From: Corynebacterium sp. KPL1814
Lineage (GTDB): Bacteria > Actinomycetota > Actinomycetes > Mycobacteriales > Mycobacteriaceae
Length of the DNA: 64,000 nucleotides
NCBI RefSeq assembly: GCF_000478175.1
Contig: NZ_KI515775.1
Span: 403,363 to 467,362, forward strand
Direction of reading: 5' to 3'
Each line of letters starts with the position of its first letter. Positions within the stretch are counted from its first letter, which is position 1. Position numbers and translations under genes: made by a program. The notes beneath the pieces were generated by a model that was not told where the DNA came from, searched no databases, and was given only the letters and a program-made list of their open reading frames with translations. This document shows, in pieces, positions 27,283 through 34,753 of the stretch.

Positions 27283-27327
27283 AACCCCGCTTCCTCCGTC
27301 GATTTTTATCCGGAAGGAAGCGGGGTT
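27283..27327 (-). terminator. terminator of the tRNA gene
   Basis: A 12-base stem: AACCCCGCTTCC pairs with GGAAGCGGGGTT, with a loop of about 20 bases containing a run of A. On the reverse strand it lies 7 bases after the tRNA 3' end and is followed by TCGTC, without a long U-tract. Confidence 0.75.
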
Positions 27328-27333
27328 GCAATG

Positions 27334-27407
27334 TGCCCCTGGTGAGACTCGAACTCACACTGGACGGGTTTTGAATCCGTTGCCTCTGCCAATTGGGCTA
27401 CAGGGGC
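27334..27407 (-). tRNA. atypical class-I tRNA with CAA anticodon (tRNA-Leu-like)
   Basis: A 74-base cloverleaf. The acceptor arm is GCCCCTG/CAGGGGC with discriminator A; there is a four-pair D arm with one mismatch; the T arm is GTGAG-TTCGAGT-CTCAC; no CCA is encoded. The anticodon loop TTCAAAA places CAA at positions 34-36, which reads the leucine codon UUG. Leucine tRNAs normally have a long class II variable arm, but here the variable loop is only five bases (CCAGT), and pair 31-39 of the anticodon stem is A with C. Either the identity differs from the anticodon, or it is a specialised or degenerate tRNA. Confidence 0.85.
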
Positions 27408-27551
27408 AATCAAAAGCGTGCGCCTTTGACTGTTGGAAATACTAGCGCAGGGGTTGGCGCAATTCCTAATTGGGGTCCCCTACCCGTAAAAAGCCCTGCT
27501 CAATGCGGTGAAGTTGGGTGGGGTATCGCCGTGTCCACGGTGTTGCCTAGT

Positions 27552-30200
27552 ATGGGGCAGGTGACTTCCAATAAGAACCGCCTTTTGCTCATTGACGGCC
27601 ATTCGATGGCATTTCGTGCCTTTTATGCCCTGCCGGTAGAAAACTTTTCTACCTCCGGCGGCCAGCACACCAACGCGGTGTATGGCTTTTTATCCATGCT
27701 GTCCAACATTGTCTCTGAGGAAAAGCCGGATGCTATCGCGGTTGCCTTTGACGTTGGCCGGAAGACTTTCCGCACGGAGATGTTCCCGGATTATAAGGCG
27801 CAGCGCGAGGCCGCGCCGGAAGAATTTAAGGGCCAAGTAGATATCATCCGCGATACCTTGGAGACCTTGGGGATAACGACGCTCTCGCGTGAAAATTACG
27901 AGGCCGACGATATTTTGGCCACCCTAGCAACACAGGCGCAGGACTACGAGACGCTGATTGTCACCGGTGACCGCGATTACCTGCAGCTGGTTACGGATTC
28001 GACCACGGTGCTCTATCCCATGAAAGGCGTATCCACGCTGCACCGGTTTACCCCAGAAGCCGTCGAGGATAAATACGGGCTTACCCCCGCGCAGTATCCC
28101 GACTTTGCTGCCCTGCGAGGTGATCCATCCGATAACCTCCCCGGCATTCCCAAGGTGGGAGAAAAGACCGCCACCAAGTGGATAGTCAAGTATGGAGACT
28201 TGGCTTCCTTGGTAGAGCACGCCGAAGAAATCAATGGCGTGGTGGGAAATAACTTCCGCGAACGCATCGAGCAGGTGCAGATGAACCGGAAGCTCACCCA
28301 GATGATTACAGATATGGACTTAGATGTTGGCCCAGATGATCTGGCCTTTAAGGAAGCCAAGGTTGCCGATGTTGCCGCGAAGTTCGATGAGCTGGAGTTT
28401 GGCACCAACCTGCGCGACCGTGTCCTTTCCGCCATCCCAAATGATGGCGCAGAGGCTGCTGAGCAAGCCGCAGACGCCCCAGACGTCGAGCTCACCATCG
28501 ATGACGCCTCGCTGAGCGAATGGCTACCTAACCGCGAGCACGTAGCCGTATATGTGCAAGGTGAAGGTACCCCGGGCCAAGGCGATGCCTCTGCCATCGC
28601 TTTTGTGGACCGCGACCACCACGGCCTGCAGGTGGAACTCGGGGAACTTTCCGCCGATGAGGAAAAGGCCTTGGTCCAATGGCTAGAATCGCCGGCCCCT
28701 AAGTATTTCCACGCCGCGAAGGCTGTGTTCCACATGCTGGCAGGGCGCGGGATTGAGCTCAACGGGCTTGCGCACGATACGGCCTTGGCGGCGTATATCC
28801 TGCGCCCAGGCCAGCGCACCTACGAGCTTTCCGATGTCTACCAGCGCCATCTTCAAAAGTCACTCGGCGCCGCCTCGGAGCAGATGTCGCTGCTCGATAG
28901 TTCCTCCTTGGTAGATCAGGCGGCGGCAATCATGGAGCTGGCGGAACAACTCACCGCGGAGCTGCAGGACATCGACTCGTTCGAGTTGTACACTGACCTG
29001 GAACTGCCGCTGGTGACCATCCTGGCGCGCATGGAGGCTACGGGTATCGCGGTCGATGTAGACATTTTGGAAACCCAAAAGGATGCCTTTGTGGAGCAGG
29101 TGGCGGAGCAAGAACGCTCCGCGCGGGAACTTGCTAGCGATGACAAGCTCAACCTAAATTCTCCTAAGCAGCTACAAAAGGTGCTTTTTGATACCTTCGA
29201 TATGCCCAAGACGAAAAAGACGAAAACGGGCTATTCCACGGCCGCGAAGGAAATCGAGCAGCTGGCCATCAAGCACCCTCACCCGTTCTTGGACCACCTT
29301 TTGGCCCACCGCGAGTACCAAAAGATGAAGACCACGTTGGAGGGCCTCATCAAGACCGTCCAACCGGATGGCCGCATCCACACCACCTTTAATCAGACGG
29401 TGACCTCGACGGGGCGATTGTCCTCGACGGAGCCCAATCTGCAAAACATCCCAGTGCGCACGGAGGCCGGCCGCCAGATTCGCTCGGCGTTTATCGTAGG
29501 CGAGGGATTTGAGCAGCTAATGACCGCGGACTACTCGCAGATTGAAATGCGCGTGATGGCGCACCTGTCTGCCGATCCTGGGCTGATTGAGGCCTACAAG
29601 GCCGGCGAGGACCTGCACAATTTCGTTGGTTCTAGGGTCTTCGATGTGCCCGTGGATCAGGTGACTCCTGAGCTGCGCCGCCGAGTAAAGGCCATGTCCT
29701 ATGGCCTTGTCTATGGCCTGTCCGCGTTTGGACTTTCGCAGCAGCTGGGAATCCCTGCCGGTGAAGCCAAGTCCATTATGGAAAGCTACTTTGAGCGCTT
29801 TGGCGGTGTGAAGAAATACCTGGATGATGTTGTGGAGCAAGCCCGCAAGGATGGTTATACGGCCACGCTCTTTGGCCGCCGCCGCTACCTGCCAGAGCTC
29901 AACTCCGATAACCGGCTGGCCCGCGAAAACGCGGAGCGCGCTGCGTTGAATGCCCCGATCCAGGGAACGGCCGCGGATATCATCAAGGTCGCGATGATTC
30001 GCGTGGACCGTGCGTTGCGCGATATGAAATCACGTGTTTTGCTCCAGGTCCACGATGAATTGGTGGTGGAGGTCGCCCCCGGCGAGGCCGATCAAGTCCG
30101 CGAGATTCTTGAGCGCGAGATGGATTCTGCCATCGAGCTGAACGTGCCCCTCGAAGTCTCTGCCGGCGCCGGCACGGATTGGGACGCCGCGGCCCACTAG
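27552..30200 (+). CDS. polA: DNA polymerase I
   Basis: An 882-residue family A polymerase. The N-terminal 5'-3' exonuclease domain (about 1-290) starts LLLIDGHSMAFRAFYAL and contains NYEADDILA and TGDRDYLQL. The polymerase domain has motif A DYSQIEMRVMAHLS, the O-helix around RRVKAMSYGLVYG, and motif C QVHDELVVEV. In the middle domain the DxE residues of a proofreading exonuclease are not seen, as in other actinobacterial PolA, so it probably lacks 3'-5' activity. Start: ATG 27552, with GTG 27561 as an alternative; the longer frame from 27393 overlaps the tRNA and is rejected. Roles: Okazaki-fragment processing and repair synthesis. Confidence 0.95.
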   Translation: MGQVTSNKNRLLLIDGHSMAFRAFYALPVENFSTSGGQHTNAVYGFLSMLSNIVSEEKPDAIAVAFDVGRKTFRTEMFPDYKAQREAAPEEFKGQVDIIRDTLETLGITTLSRENYEADDILATLATQAQDYETLIVTGDRDYLQLVTDSTTVLYPMKGVSTLHRFTPEAVEDKYGLTPAQYPDFAALRGDPSDNLPGIPKVGEKTATKWIVKYGDLASLVEHAEEINGVVGNNFRERIEQVQMNRKLTQMITDMDLDVGPDDLAFKEAKVADVAAKFDELEFGTNLRDRVLSAIPNDGAEAAEQAADAPDVELTIDDASLSEWLPNREHVAVYVQGEGTPGQGDASAIAFVDRDHHGLQVELGELSADEEKALVQWLESPAPKYFHAAKAVFHMLAGRGIELNGLAHDTALAAYILRPGQRTYELSDVYQRHLQKSLGAASEQMSLLDSSSLVDQAAAIMELAEQLTAELQDIDSFELYTDLELPLVTILARMEATGIAVDVDILETQKDAFVEQVAEQERSARELASDDKLNLNSPKQLQKVLFDTFDMPKTKKTKTGYSTAAKEIEQLAIKHPHPFLDHLLAHREYQKMKTTLEGLIKTVQPDGRIHTTFNQTVTSTGRLSSTEPNLQNIPVRTEAGRQIRSAFIVGEGFEQLMTADYSQIEMRVMAHLSADPGLIEAYKAGEDLHNFVGSRVFDVPVDQVTPELRRRVKAMSYGLVYGLSAFGLSQQLGIPAGEAKSIMESYFERFGGVKKYLDDVVEQARKDGYTATLFGRRRYLPELNSDNRLARENAERAALNAPIQGTAADIIKVAMIRVDRALRDMKSRVLLQVHDELVVEVAPGEADQVREILEREMDSAIELNVPLEVSAGAGTDWDAAAH

Positions 30201-30204
30201 TTCG

Positions 30205-31143
30205 ATGATGACGCTTAACCGGCGCGAACGCGCCCGCATGCGCTTGGCCGCCCAGGGGCTCACGGCCCAACGCTGGCACACCGCTGCAGAGGCGGTGCGC
30301 GCCTTTGGCGTTACGCAAGGCCAGGACCTGCATTCGGTGCGCCGGTCCTTGGCGCTGCGCGCAACGGATGAATCGGATAAGTCCGAGATCGTGCGCGGCT
30401 ATGCGATGCGCAATACGCTGTTCGCCGCCTCCGTCAAGGATATGGGCTGGATAACCGAGCTATGCGCGAAGCCTCGAAAAGGCGATGCAGCGGTACGGGA
30501 AGCCGTGCTGCAGCTTATCGATGCCCCATTAACGCGCGCAGAATTGAAAGCACGCGCCGCCCGGGCCTTGCCCGAGCTACCTTTCTGGCACGTGGTACGC
30601 ATCGCCATGGAAAGCGGGCATGCGTGTTATGTAGGCGAAGAGCAGCTCATTACTCCGGTGGAGCTAGACGGCATCGAGGTACTTTTTAACGGTGACGCGG
30701 TGGCCGCCACGACGGAACTGATGACGCGCTATTTCCGCACCCATGGGCCGGCGACTGTGCAGGACTTTGCCTGGTGGTCCAAGCTGCCCCAAAAGCTCAT
30801 TCGTCCCGCAGCCGAGAATTTGCCGGATGACCTCATCCGAATAGGCAGGGAAGGCGAGGAGCTGGTCTCTGCAGAGGTCCTAGAGCTACCAGAGGTGAAA
30901 AAGAAGAAATCGGTGCTGCTATTGGGCGCCTTTGATGAATACATTTTGGGCTACCAAGATCGACTTTTTGCCATGTCAGCGGATATGCACCACGCGCTCG
31001 TTCCCGGGAACCAGGGCATTTTCCGCCGCGCCATCGTTATTGACGGCCAAGTGCGCGGCATGTGGAATAAACAGGGGATTGAGGACTGGGGGATTCCCGC
31101 TTACGCAGCAGGCCGCGTGGAACGCCAGTGGAAGGAGTGCTGA
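30205..31143 (+). CDS. winged-helix protein of the AlkZ-like DNA glycosylase superfamily
   Basis: A 312-residue protein of the HTH_42 (former DUF1006) superfamily, which includes AlkZ, AlkX/YcaQ and many untested actinobacterial members. The N-terminal region has TQGQDLHSVRRSLALRA; Q38-x-Q40 lies where AlkZ carries its catalytic Q-x-Q. Later motifs include THGPATVQDFAWWS and LLLGAFDEYILGYQDR, typical of the family, and a C-terminal IDGQVRGMW. It starts 5 bases after the polA stop (ATG 30205 or 30208), so a repair role is suggested by family and place. The middle residue of QxQ is Gly, unlike characterised enzymes, so activity is uncertain. Confidence 0.72.
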   Translation: MMTLNRRERARMRLAAQGLTAQRWHTAAEAVRAFGVTQGQDLHSVRRSLALRATDESDKSEIVRGYAMRNTLFAASVKDMGWITELCAKPRKGDAAVREAVLQLIDAPLTRAELKARAARALPELPFWHVVRIAMESGHACYVGEEQLITPVELDGIEVLFNGDAVAATTELMTRYFRTHGPATVQDFAWWSKLPQKLIRPAAENLPDDLIRIGREGEELVSAEVLELPEVKKKKSVLLLGAFDEYILGYQDRLFAMSADMHHALVPGNQGIFRRAIVIDGQVRGMWNKQGIEDWGIPAYAAGRVERQWKEC

Positions 31144-31181
31144 GAAGTGCGTGAGGAAGAAGAGTATTTTAAAGTAATTTC

Positions 31182-31553
31182 ATGGAGTTTCTCGGAAAAC
31201 GTATTAGGTGGAAGTCTCGCCCCTTCGTCTTGCGCTTTTTTGAGTCTATATGGGCAGCCATGGTCCCATACCCGGCGGGACAGATTGCTGAGAGCGGCTT
31301 AAAAGAAGCGGTAAGCAGCGATACATTTTACTTCATTTACTATGCGGTCATGGTTTTTGGGTTTTTCCTTTCTGCTGGTAACGCCGCCAGGGAAGGCGAG
31401 AACCCGTGGCGCTACCGGGGGCAGGCGGCCGGTGTAATGATCGCTGTAACTGTCATTGCCGTGGCCTTCCCGTATTCGTGGGTATTTGCGCTCATTACTA
31501 TTGCTGCCGTGGTGTACTACCTCTGGCCGCGCATCGCGGTGGAATCCTCCTGA
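31182..31553 (+). CDS. small membrane protein, function unknown
   Basis: A 123-residue protein with a basic amphipathic N-terminus and three likely membrane helices (about 48-65, 80-97 and 98-115). The first half is less GC-rich than neighbouring genes. No Shine-Dalgarno is seen before ATG 31182; TATTTT about 15 bases upstream could be a -10 box for a near-leaderless message. Its last 37 bases overlap the 3' end of the convergent RDD gene. No family recognised. Confidence 0.6.
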   Translation: MEFLGKRIRWKSRPFVLRFFESIWAAMVPYPAGQIAESGLKEAVSSDTFYFIYYAVMVFGFFLSAGNAAREGENPWRYRGQAAGVMIAVTVIAVAFPYSWVFALITIAAVVYYLWPRIAVESS

Positions 31554-31984
31554 GGTCGCTTTTCCACTAAGCAGCCGGCCAAGAGGTCAAAGGGCGTTTG
31601 GCCGATGGCTAAAACAGAAAGGCCTAGAATCGCAACGATAATGCCGTCGATATTCCAGCCGGTAAGCGTCAGGGGCGTGAGCAGTAGCCACGAATTGCGC
31701 AGGCACGCGGTGACAAACGGCGAGCGGGCCGGGATGATTTCGAGCTGCATCGACCATTTGCCCAGGGAGGTAGACTTCTTCGTTTCCACCCACACGCGGT
31801 AGATATAAAAGACCACGGCGAGAGCGACCGCCTCGTAGATCTCTTCGGGGCGGCCGGATAAGGGGGAACCGGCAAGCGCATTAATCAGCCACCGCACCAC
31901 GGTGACGATGGCGGCCACGAGAAAGGCGTCGATCCACCACGCCACGGCGCGGCGCAGGGCAATTCCTAGTCTTTCGGCGATCAT
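31517..31984 (-). CDS. RDD-family membrane protein
   Basis: About 155 residues with an RDD domain: LRRAVAWWIDAFLVA near the N-terminus holds the Arg and Asp of the family, followed by VVFYIYRVW and LGKWSMQLEI, with three or so membrane helices. Some RDD proteins are sodium/proton antiporters or ion channels; here the role is unknown. Start: ATG 31984, with GGAGG very close by; a GTG at 31993 is an alternative. It lies 10 bases after the methyltransferase and probably shares its transcript. Confidence 0.75.
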   Translation of the reverse strand: MIAERLGIALRRAVAWWIDAFLVAAIVTVVRWLINALAGSPLSGRPEEIYEAVALAVVFYIYRVWVETKKSTSLGKWSMQLEIIPARSPFVTACLRNSWLLLTPLTLTGWNIDGIIVAILGLSVLAIGQTPFDLLAGCLVEKRPQEDSTAMRGQR

Positions 31985-31994
31985 GTCCTCCACG

Positions 31995-32726
31995 TTAGCT
32001 GTAGGCGCGGCAGATGAAAATCATGCTGCCAGGGAAAATTTCTCCGCGCTGCCTAGACCACTGACCCCAGGTGGTATCTAAGCCTTCGGGCCATTCCGGT
32101 TCGATGATGTCCTCGATGAGAAACGGGCCGCGACCTTGGAGCGCGCGGAACCAATCACTGATGGTGCGGTGAAATTCGGCGTAGGTGAGCGTCCCGGCGG
32201 AATCGTGTTCAAGATAGGCGCGGTCGAAGTAGCTGATTTCTGCGGTGAGGCTGGTGGGATCATCGGGGAAGATCCAGCGCATTGGATGCGTCACGGAGAA
32301 TACGAAGCGCCCACCTGGGCGCACTACGCGGGCAACTTCCGCGAGCGCGGCATCGAGATTGGCGAGGAAGGGGAATGCGCCGAACGCAGAAAATGCCACG
32401 TCAAAGGAGTCGGTGGCGTAGGGCAGTGCCAGCGCATCGGCTTGGATGAGCGCCAATCCGGGATCTGCGTGGGCGAGCATTCCGCGGGAAATATCGCAGC
32501 CGGTGACAAAGCGGGCGCGGGTGCTCAGCCACTGGGTGCAGGCGGCAGACCCGCAGCCGATTTCGAGGACGGCGGCGGAGGAGACATCGCCAAGCAGCTG
32601 TGCATCGGCCTCGTGCAGCATCTCCGGGCACCAATAAAAAGAGGAAAGGTACTCGGGGTGCTCGGCATGGTAGTTGGCCGCATCACCGTCCCAGTGGGAT
32701 TGATTGGCGTGAGAAGGCGAAGTCAC
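31995..32726 (-). CDS. class I SAM-dependent methyltransferase
   Basis: A 243-residue Methyltransf_11-type enzyme: motif I VLEIGCGSAACTQWLS, motif II around DISRGMLAHAD, AFSAFGAFPF, and VVRPGGRFVFSVTHPMRW. The N-terminal SHWDGDAANYHAEHPEYL and the C-terminal FHRTISDWF are typical of a conserved actinobacterial group near rpsA. The substrate is unknown, probably a small molecule. It is divergent from rpsA. Confidence 0.82.
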   Translation of the reverse strand: MTSPSHANQSHWDGDAANYHAEHPEYLSSFYWCPEMLHEADAQLLGDVSSAAVLEIGCGSAACTQWLSTRARFVTGCDISRGMLAHADPGLALIQADALALPYATDSFDVAFSAFGAFPFLANLDAALAEVARVVRPGGRFVFSVTHPMRWIFPDDPTSLTAEISYFDRAYLEHDSAGTLTYAEFHRTISDWFRALQGRGPFLIEDIIEPEWPEGLDTTWGQWSRQRGEIFPGSMIFICRAYS

Positions 32727-32761
32727 TGGGGTGGGTTACCTTTCTGTTTGGCGTGCAATAT

Positions 32762-32790
32762 TTGCCGTATAAGCTGGACAGATGTAGGCT
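32762..32790 (+). promoter_or_regulatory. rpsA promoter
   Basis: TTGCCG at 32762-32767 and TAGGCT at 32785-32790 with an ideal 17-bp gap. Transcription from about 32797 would give a leader of about 180 bases before rpsA, long enough to fold and to allow S1 autoregulation as known in other bacteria; no named RNA element is recognised in it. Confidence 0.5.
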
Positions 32791-32975
32791 CTTACAAGCA
32801 TGTCTATGCCACGGGTTGTTGCAGGCTATTGTAGGAAAGCTTGGGGCAATCACGCGGCGGGATCGAATGTGGCCTCTATCTCCTGTATTTGTGCAGCGCA
32901 GATGGGCTTTTAATTCGAGAGACACGCAGTTGTCCACGAACGATTTCCTACATTTATTCGGAGCATTTTTACAAT

Positions 32976-34457
32976 ATGCCATCTTCTACTACCCCTCAGG
33001 TTGCGATCAACGATATCGGAACCGCAGAGGACTTCCTCGCAGCTGTAGACGCCACCATCAAGTACTTCAACGATGGTGACATTGTCGGGGGTACCGTCGT
33101 CAAGGTTGACCACGACGAGGTACTGCTGGACATCGGATACAAGACCGAAGGCGTTATCCCCTCCCGCGAGCTGTCCATCAAGCACGATGTCAACCCCGAC
33201 GAGGTCGTCGAGGTCGGCGATGAGGTTGACGCGCTTGTCCTGACCAAGGAGGACAAGGAAGGCCGCCTGATCCTGTCCAAGAAGCGCGCACAGTACGAGC
33301 GCGCTTGGGGCGCCATCGAGGAGCTGCAGGCCAAGGAAGAGCCGGTTACCGGTACCGTCATCGAGGTCGTCAAGGGCGGCCTCATCCTGGACATCGGCCT
33401 GCGCGGCTTCCTGCCTGCTTCCCTCGTTGAGATGCGTCGCGTCCGCGACCTGGAGCCCTACATTGGCCAGGAGCTGGAAGCTAAGATCATCGAGCTGGAC
33501 AAGCAGCGCAACAACGTTGTTCTGTCCCGCCGTGCATACCTGGAGCAGACCCAGTCTGAGGTCCGTTCCGAGTTCCTGCACCAGCTGCAGAAGGGTCAGG
33601 TCCGCAAGGGCGTTGTCTCTTCCATCGTCAACTTCGGCGCCTTCGTCGATCTTGGCGGCGTCGACGGCCTGGTTCACGTCTCCGAGCTGTCCTGGAAGCA
33701 CATCGACCACCCATCTGAGGTTGTCACCGTTGGTGACGAGGTAACCGTTGAGGTTCTGGACGTTGATCTGGACCGCGAGCGCGTTTCCCTGTCCCTGAAG
33801 GCAACCCAGGAAGACCCATGGCGCGTCTTCGCCCGCACCCACGCTGTGGGCCAGATCGTGCCGGGCAAGGTCACCAAGCTGGTTCCGTTCGGTGCGTTCG
33901 TTCGCGTCGAGGAAGGCATCGAGGGCCTGGTTCACATCTCCGAGCTGGCTCAGCGCCACGTCGAGGTTCCGGACCAGGTTGTCACCGTTGGCCAGGAAGT
34001 TATGGTCAAGGTTATCGACATCGACCTCGAGCGTCGTCGTATCTCCTTGTCCGTCAAGCAGGCTGACGAGGACTACTCCGAAGAGTTCGATCCGTCCAAG
34101 TACGGCATGGCTGACTCCTACGACGAGCAGGGCAACTACGTGTTCCCAGAAGGCTTCGACCCGGACACCAACGAGTGGAAGGAAGGCTTCGACGAGCAGC
34201 GTCAGGCTTGGGAGGCGCGCTACGCAGAGTCCGAGCGCCGCTTCAACCTGCACACCGCTCAGATCGAGCGCAACCGCGCTGCCGCCGCAGAGGCTGCAGA
34301 GTCCGCTGAGGCATCCTCCAACTACTCTTCTGACTCCACCGATGCAGCTCCGGCATCGGAGACTCAGGCAGAGTCCGGCGGATCCTTGGCTTCTGACGAG
34401 CAGCTCGCCGCACTGCGCGACAAGCTCGCCGGCAACGAAGACGCCTTTGGGGTTTAG
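32976..34457 (+). CDS. rpsA: 30S ribosomal protein S1
   Basis: A 493-residue protein with four S1 RNA-binding domains (about 36-105, 123-189, 210-278 and 295-364) and an acidic, Ala/Ser-rich C-terminal tail. Repeat signatures such as GTVVKVDHDEVLLDIGYKTE and GAFVDLGGVDGLVHVSEL are clear. The start ATG 32976 (MPSSTTPQ) matches actinobacterial S1; the longer frame from 32841 is rejected. GGAG lies 13 bases upstream, unusually far, which S1 mRNAs tolerate. Strong codon bias fits high expression. Followed by a strong terminator. Confidence 0.97.
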   Translation: MPSSTTPQVAINDIGTAEDFLAAVDATIKYFNDGDIVGGTVVKVDHDEVLLDIGYKTEGVIPSRELSIKHDVNPDEVVEVGDEVDALVLTKEDKEGRLILSKKRAQYERAWGAIEELQAKEEPVTGTVIEVVKGGLILDIGLRGFLPASLVEMRRVRDLEPYIGQELEAKIIELDKQRNNVVLSRRAYLEQTQSEVRSEFLHQLQKGQVRKGVVSSIVNFGAFVDLGGVDGLVHVSELSWKHIDHPSEVVTVGDEVTVEVLDVDLDRERVSLSLKATQEDPWRVFARTHAVGQIVPGKVTKLVPFGAFVRVEEGIEGLVHISELAQRHVEVPDQVVTVGQEVMVKVIDIDLERRRISLSVKQADEDYSEEFDPSKYGMADSYDEQGNYVFPEGFDPDTNEWKEGFDEQRQAWEARYAESERRFNLHTAQIERNRAAAAEAAESAEASSNYSSDSTDAAPASETQAESGGSLASDEQLAALRDKLAGNEDAFGV

Positions 34458-34491
34458 GGTGAGATAGTCCCTAACTCCACGCAGCTGCACT

Positions 34492-34534
34492 AGCCGCGTC
34501 CTTCTCCTTTCGGGGAGATAGGACGCGGCTTTGT
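34492..34534 (+). terminator. rpsA terminator
   Basis: AGCCGCGTCC pairs with GGACGCGGCT, with an inner TCTCC/GGGGA stem, followed by TTGTG. Lies 35 bases past the stop codon. Confidence 0.85.
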
Positions 34535-34547
34535 GAGTTTTATGACA
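34532..34547. promoter_or_regulatory. candidate GlxR (CRP-type) site
   Basis: TGTGA-GTTTTA-TGACA differs by one base from TGTGA-N6-TCACA, the CRP/GlxR consensus in corynebacteria. It lies about 135 bases upstream of the PTS promoter -10 box, far for direct control, and beside the rpsA terminator. Prediction only. Confidence 0.35.
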
Positions 34548-34553
34548 GTATAT

Positions 34554-34565
34554 GCAAACGATTGC
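34554..34565. promoter_or_regulatory. candidate LacI/GalR-type operator
   Basis: GCAAACGATTGC has a central CG with matching GCAA/TTGC arms, the hallmark of LacI-family operators. A second inverted copy of the left arm (CGTTTGC) lies at about 34579-34585. The placement upstream of a sugar PTS gene fits sugar-dependent control, but no LacI gene is in the window. Confidence 0.4.
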
Positions 34566-34660
34566 CCGTTATTTTTCGTTTGCGGGTTCTTGACCTGCGG
34601 CAAAGCAAAGGCGCCTGCAAAAAAGACAACTATCCCCACTTAAGACCACTAAATTGGGCT

Positions 34661-34688
34661 TTTGTTTGTGTTGCCTCTCACTTATAAT
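34661..34688 (+). promoter_or_regulatory. promoter of the PTS gene
   Basis: TTTGTT at 34661-34666 and a consensus TATAAT at 34683-34688, 16 bp apart. The message would have a leader of about 60 bases. No BglG/LicT-type antiterminator sequence overlapping a terminator is recognisable there. Confidence 0.55.
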
Positions 34689-34753
34689 CCAAGTGTGACG
34701 TAATAGCCAGTTGAGTACTGACTATTGTTTTGTCTTTATGCAAGGAGTATGAA

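Noticed and set aside
27144..27374. 76-codon plus-strand frame running into the tRNA
   Set aside because: It overlaps the tRNA terminator and the tRNA itself and has no RBS.
32910..34490. 526-codon open frame on the minus strand opposite rpsA
   Set aside because: It mirrors the codon structure of rpsA, has an Asp/Leu/Val-only composition and no family features; a shadow of a highly biased gene.
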